Assembly: GCA_023248615.1 (NCBI GenBank)
Contig: JAHFEI010000117.1
Coordinates: 1-6,725 of the forward strand
Direction of reading: 5' to 3'
DNA length: 6,725 bases
Source: Nitrospinales bacterium
GTDB lineage: Bacteria; Nitrospinota_A; UBA7883; JACRGQ01
The position numbers were made by a program, and so were the translations under genes. Each line of letters begins with the position of its first letter. Position 1 is the stretch's first letter. The notes below the pieces were generated by a model. The model was not told where the DNA came from and did no database searches. It worked only from the letters and a program-made list of their open reading frames with translations. Of this stretch, positions 4,039 through 6,725 are shown piece by piece.

Positions 4039-5144
4039 GAAGGCTTTGGCTGGGCTTGGCCGCCATGTTTATCGCGGCGACATTTTGTGCCGGCAACGCG
4101 GCGTGGGGAGCCGAGACCAGGTTCACCGGCCAAGACCTGATATTGCGCGGGCTAAACGCCTCCTACCGGCTACGGTTCTCCGAAGCGCGCGAAATATTCT
4201 CCAGGCTGGCTAGCGAATACCCCTCCTCCCCTGCCGGAGTTTTTTACACTGCGGCTATAGATTCCGGCATGGCGGAATCCGACATGCGATGGCGGATGGT
4301 GGCAAGGCTGTATGCCGATACCGAGCCACCGAGGAGAACAGTGCGAAAAGCCGACGAGATAGCTAAAAACCTGAATGGCACGATAGCGCGGTGCAGGGCT
4401 ATGTTGCAAAGAAACCCGAATGACTTTGAGGCTCTCTTCTACATGGCCGGGTCGTACGCTTTTTTGGCCCGCGTAGAAATGCACGGATACAACCTGTTTT
4501 CGGCGATGTCTTACGGCAAAAAAAGCGCCGGTTATTTCGACAAGCTTTTGGAACGGTATCCAGACAACGGAGATGCTATGATCGGGCCTGGAATTTACAA
4601 ATACTACGTTGGGAAGCTTCCCAAGCCTATGCAATGGCTGGTCTGGATGCTGGGGCTTTCCGGTACCAAGGAGGAAGGGATGCGGCTGGTGGTTCGGGCG
4701 CATGAAACGGCGGCGCTCTCTAAAATAGAGGCGGCGGATTTCATAGCCAGGAGCTATTACCTGCACGACAAGGACTACCCAAAAGCGTTGCAGTGGGCCG
4801 ACACGCTGGAACGGGAGGCTCCGGATGCGCCGCTGGCGGACTTCACGCGCCTTTTTGCCTACCACAATACCAAGAGCCTGGATAACGAGGAAGCGACGCT
4901 AATAAAACTGATGGAGAAGCTCCAAACAATCGACCCGGAAACACGGCGGGACTGGGAACCGTTGATGCTCTTCGCGTTGGGAACGGTGAGTTACAAGAAG
5001 TTAAAAATCGGCGATGCGCGGAGCTATTTTACAAATGCGCTGGCTGTGGCAAAAATCGACCCATGGCTGGCTGGCGAGGTCTCCAACCACCTTAAGCGGG
5101 CAGATTACGCCGCAAGACAGATGAAACCAGCGGTAAAGAAATGA
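4035..5144 (+). CDS. Exported TPR-repeat protein of unknown function
   Basis: The 369-residue protein has an N-terminal signal peptide (basic MRR, hydrophobic core to about residue 18, likely cleavage around AAWGA, residues 22-26), so it should be periplasmic. No convincing lipobox surrounds Cys18. The rest is helical and repeat-like: TPR-type helix pairs are visible around 36-70 (ASYRLRFSEAREIFSRLASE), 115-175 (including FEALFYMAGSYAFL), 233-265 (the PKALQWADTLEREAP unit) and 310-345 (FALGTVSY through GDARSYFTNALAVAK). A Trp-rich hydrophobic segment QWLVWMLGLSG (200-210) interrupts them and could touch the membrane or a partner. TPR proteins normally act as protein-binding scaffolds; the partner is unknown. 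The start overlaps the glutaredoxin stop and the end overlaps the glycosyltransferase start, both by ATGA, so the three genes are made together. An envelope or LPS-related role is inference from context. Confidence 0.85.
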   Translation: MRRLWLGLAAMFIAATFCAGNAAWGAETRFTGQDLILRGLNASYRLRFSEAREIFSRLASEYPSSPAGVFYTAAIDSGMAESDMRWRMVARLYADTEPPRRTVRKADEIAKNLNGTIARCRAMLQRNPNDFEALFYMAGSYAFLARVEMHGYNLFSAMSYGKKSAGYFDKLLERYPDNGDAMIGPGIYKYYVGKLPKPMQWLVWMLGLSGTKEEGMRLVVRAHETAALSKIEAADFIARSYYLHDKDYPKALQWADTLEREAPDAPLADFTRLFAYHNTKSLDNEEATLIKLMEKLQTIDPETRRDWEPLMLFALGTVSYKKLKIGDARSYFTNALAVAKIDPWLAGEVSNHLKRADYAARQMKPAVKK

Positions 5145-6178
5145 AACTTCTTGTGGTAAAACTTAGTTCGCTGGGGGATGTGGTACACACGTTTGCGTTC
5201 GTAAACCATCTCAAGAAGGAAAGGCCGGACATATCGGTGGATTGGGTGGTGAACGACATGTACGCCGGGCTGGTGAAATGCAACAGCGGAGTGGGCCGGG
5301 TGTGGCATTTTAAGAGGGGAACGTGGGGCAAACAATGGAATTCCCCTTCAACATTTTCGGAAATCACCTCCCTGCTTTCGTGGATACGCAAGGAAAAGTA
5401 CGATGTCTGCCTGGACATGCAGGGGCTTTTGCGTAGCGGGCTGTTAACGTTTTTCTCCGGCGCGGGGAAAAAAGCAGGGTTTGCCAACGCACGCGAAGGG
5501 AGCAAATACTTATACGATACGCGCATAGATGCCGGGGAAAAGCCGCATGCGGCGGATATCCTTTTGCGCTCGCTGGAAATTTTCAACGTAACGCCGCCCG
5601 AAAAGCCGGACTTCCGCTTCACCATACCGGAGAAGGCCGAAAGCTCCGTAAAGAAACTGATGGCCGAGCTTGGAATAAGCGGCCCTTACATGGTGTTCCA
5701 TACGGGGGCGCGATGGGATACCAAGATGTGGTCGGTAAGCCACTGGAGCGTACTGGCAAAGGCTGTGGCAAATAAAAGTAAAATGCCGCTGGTATTTACC
5801 GGCTCCGCCGCAGATGCCGCCGTGATAAATGCAATCATCGCGGGGCAAGGGCGCATGTTCAACCTGGCTGGCGGGCTGGGACTTGTGGAATCTGCCGCGC
5901 TCTTAAAAAACTGCGCGTTGATGGTCACGGTAGATTCCGGCCCCATGCATATCGCCGCGGCGTTCGACAGGCCGATTGTCGCAATCTTCGGCCCCACCTC
6001 CCCCGCAAAAACCGGCCCGGTTACGCAAGGCCCCGCAGACATCATCCAGCAAGGGCATATCGGCTGTGTGCCGTGCTTCGACAGGAAATGCAAACGGAAT
6101 TACGAGTGCATGGAAAAGATATCTCCCGATATGGTCGAATTCCGCGTGATGCGGATACTCAGCCACCTGGGTTTGTAG
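5141..6178 (+). CDS. GT9 glycosyltransferase, LPS heptosyltransferase (WaaC-like)
   Basis: The 345-residue product has the GT-B architecture of family 9 ADP-heptose:LPS heptosyltransferases, which add heptose to the inner core of lipopolysaccharide at the cytoplasmic face of the inner membrane. Visible motifs are KLSSLGDVVHT (7-17, with Asp13 aligning to the proposed catalytic Asp of WaaC), LDMQGLLRSG (91-100), HTGARWDTKMW (187-197, with Lys195 in the donor phosphate-binding motif) and VTVDSGPMHIAAA (262-274) followed by IFGPTSP (282-288) for nucleotide-sugar binding. A cysteine cluster near the C-terminus (Cys309, 312, 317, 323) is common in this family and may hold a metal or disulfides. 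The ATG at 5141 overlaps the TPR stop and lacks a strong ribosome site, consistent with coupling. The stop TAG is the first three bases of a 54-bp tandem repeat. WaaC-like is favoured over WaaF by the N-terminus, but the exact acceptor is not certain. Confidence 0.92.
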   Translation: MKLLVVKLSSLGDVVHTFAFVNHLKKERPDISVDWVVNDMYAGLVKCNSGVGRVWHFKRGTWGKQWNSPSTFSEITSLLSWIRKEKYDVCLDMQGLLRSGLLTFFSGAGKKAGFANAREGSKYLYDTRIDAGEKPHAADILLRSLEIFNVTPPEKPDFRFTIPEKAESSVKKLMAELGISGPYMVFHTGARWDTKMWSVSHWSVLAKAVANKSKMPLVFTGSAADAAVINAIIAGQGRMFNLAGGLGLVESAALLKNCALMVTVDSGPMHIAAAFDRPIVAIFGPTSPAKTGPVTQGPADIIQQGHIGCVPCFDRKCKRNYECMEKISPDMVEFRVMRILSHLGL

Positions 6179-6298
6179 GAGCGCCGGAACTGAAAATATC
6201 CCCTTGGCGCGGGAACCACCCAAAGGTGGTAGGAGCGCCGGAACTGAAAATGTCCCCTTGGCGCGGGAACCACCCAAAGGTGGTAGGAGCGCCGGAAC
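6176..6298. repeat. 54-bp tandem repeat, 2.3 units, with hairpins
   Basis: Unit 1 (6176-6229) and unit 2 (6230-6283) differ at one base (ATATCC versus ATGTCC), and a third, 15-bp partial unit TAGGAGCGCCGGAAC follows (6284-6298). Each junction forms a hairpin, GGCGC and ACCACC pairing with GGTGGT and GCGCC around a CAAA loop and a symmetric internal loop: 6206-6239 and 6260-6293. The first three bases of unit 1 are the glycosyltransferase stop codon. The hairpins may stabilise or terminate the operon mRNA. Confidence 0.9.
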
Positions 6299-6314
6299 GG
6301 TAGCGTAAGCATTC

Positions 6315-6337
6315 TGCTTGCGCTTGTTGCGCAAGCA
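6315..6337. repeat. Perfect 9-bp hairpin
   Basis: TGCTTGCGC (6315-6323) and GCGCAAGCA (6329-6337) flank the loop TTGTT. It lies in the non-coding spacer after the operon. There is no T-run, so it is not a classic terminator. Confidence 0.7.
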
Positions 6338-6418
6338 ACAATATCTTGCCCCATGCAGAGACACTCCGCCATATGCGATGGCAGTCCTGCATTGGTGGGA
6401 TAGGCTTTTAGCCTGTCG

Positions 6419-6437
6419 TTCGTTGCGAAGCAACGAA
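6419..6437. repeat. Perfect 8-bp hairpin
   Basis: TTCGTTGC (6419-6426) and GCAACGAA (6430-6437) around a GAA loop, in the same spacer. The rest of 6338-6509 shows no gene I can support. Confidence 0.65.
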
Positions 6438-6509
6438 GCGTTGCTCCTGTTGCTCCTGCGGAGCTGGCGGCCTGGGTAGCCACCGTCCCGTGCGCAAATT
6501 GGCGCAAGG

Positions 6510-6548
6510 GGAATCCGGATACTGGATTCCCGCGTGCGCGGGAATGAC
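6510..6548. repeat. REP element of the GGATTCCCGC-GCGGGAATGAC type
   Basis: The core is a 9-bp perfect palindrome, ATTCCCGCG (6526-6534) and CGCGGGAAT (6537-6545), ending in the characteristic GAATGAC. It is preceded by a second inverted repeat, GGAATCC (6510-6516) against GGATTCC (6524-6530). This matches a very widespread intergenic repeat type; on the minus strand it gives the familiar spurious peptide FPRTRESS. It lies between converging genes, where such elements often serve as transcription barriers. Confidence 0.75.
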
Positions 6549-6581
6549 AGTTTTTGCGTAGCCATGAAAAATTAAAATGCC

Positions 6582-6725
6582 CTAGCCGATTATCTTTTCC
6601 AGCAGTCCCACGTACCTTGCGTCGATGCCGTTCCCCTTCATCCAGTTTATCCTGTTTTGTATGCGCGACTTGAAGAGCAGGTTGTATGCCGCCCTGTCTT
6701 TTTCGGCGACGCTGAACTTTTTGTC
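6582..6725 (-). CDS. Unrecognised protein, C-terminal 47 residues (runs off the window)
   Basis: A minus-strand frame is open from the right edge to TAG at 6582-6584 with no internal stops. The partial product is strongly helical and charged, with segments FSVAEKDRAAYNLLFKSRIQ and INWMKGNGIDARYVGLLEKI. GC-rich third positions and a sensible composition support real coding. I do not recognise the family and assign no function. It converges on the glycosyltransferase operon across the repeat-filled spacer. The reading frame could in principle begin within the missing sequence at any distance. Confidence 0.7.
   Translation of the reverse strand, partial: DKKFSVAEKDRAAYNLLFKSRIQNRINWMKGNGIDARYVGLLEKIIG

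Noticed and set aside
6176..6298. Possible CRISPR array
   Set aside because: There are only 2.3 directly abutting units with no unique spacers and no cas genes; it is a simple tandem repeat.
5903..6565. 220-codon minus-strand ORF over the glycosyltransferase end and the repeat spacer
   Set aside because: It is made of antisense glycosyltransferase sequence plus translated 54-bp repeats (recurring VPALLPPLGGSRAKG) and the REP peptide FPRTRESS, which marks a spurious frame.

Overview
The window looks like a piece of a Gram-negative, anaerobic or metal/nitrogen-cycling-type bacterial chromosome, perhaps from the deltaproteobacterial or Nitrospinota/Nitrospirota lineages. The reasons are a membrane-anchored pentaheme c-type cytochrome, a Geobacter-like type IVa pilin and a GT9 (WaaC-like) heptosyltransferase. 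Lineage is inference from protein resemblance only. Gene-poor stretches carry several unrelated small palindromic repeat families.

Layout. 1-446: relic of an insertion sequence (C-terminal part of an integrase-type transposase and its end repeats), abutted on the left by a perfect hairpin. 527-949 (+): dUTPase. 966-1535 (-): pentaheme cytochrome. 1580-1612: pilin terminator. 1647-2036 (-): type IV pilin, copy 1. 2037-2497: divergent promoter region with a REP-like element. 2498-2644 (+): decapitated glutaredoxin-like gene. 2565-2791 (-): wrecked second copy of the cytochrome gene. 2836-2868: second terminator. 2903-3292 (-): pilin copy 2, protein-identical to copy 1. 3293-3753: second copy of the divergent region. 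3754-6178 (+): a tightly coupled three-gene operon of glutaredoxin-like protein, exported TPR protein and GT9 glycosyltransferase. 6176-6581: repeat-rich spacer. 6582-6725 (-): 3' end of an unrecognised gene.

The main event is a tandem duplication. The ancestral order, cytochrome(-) pilin(-) glutaredoxin(+), was duplicated from inside the cytochrome gene (about 1055) to inside the glutaredoxin gene (about 2562). This left an intact cytochrome on the left, an intact glutaredoxin on the right, two full pilin genes, and a junction in the middle that fuses the glutaredoxin 5' end to antisense cytochrome sequence. The second cytochrome copy then lost 254 bp between two 8-bp direct repeats. Hand alignment of the copies shows a mosaic: the pilin side is almost identical (3 substitutions in about 795 aligned bp), while the glutaredoxin-side intergenic region is about 3% diverged (14 in 451 bp). 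This suggests gene conversion, or recombination between strain variants.

Functionally the left half is pilus and electron-transfer flavoured (pilin plus multiheme cytochrome). The right half is a small redox/cell-envelope operon ending in LPS-core-type sugar transfer. I found no defence system, CRISPR array, tRNA or rRNA. The novelty here is the pilin duplication, its decay and its regulatory consequences rather than a new enzyme system.
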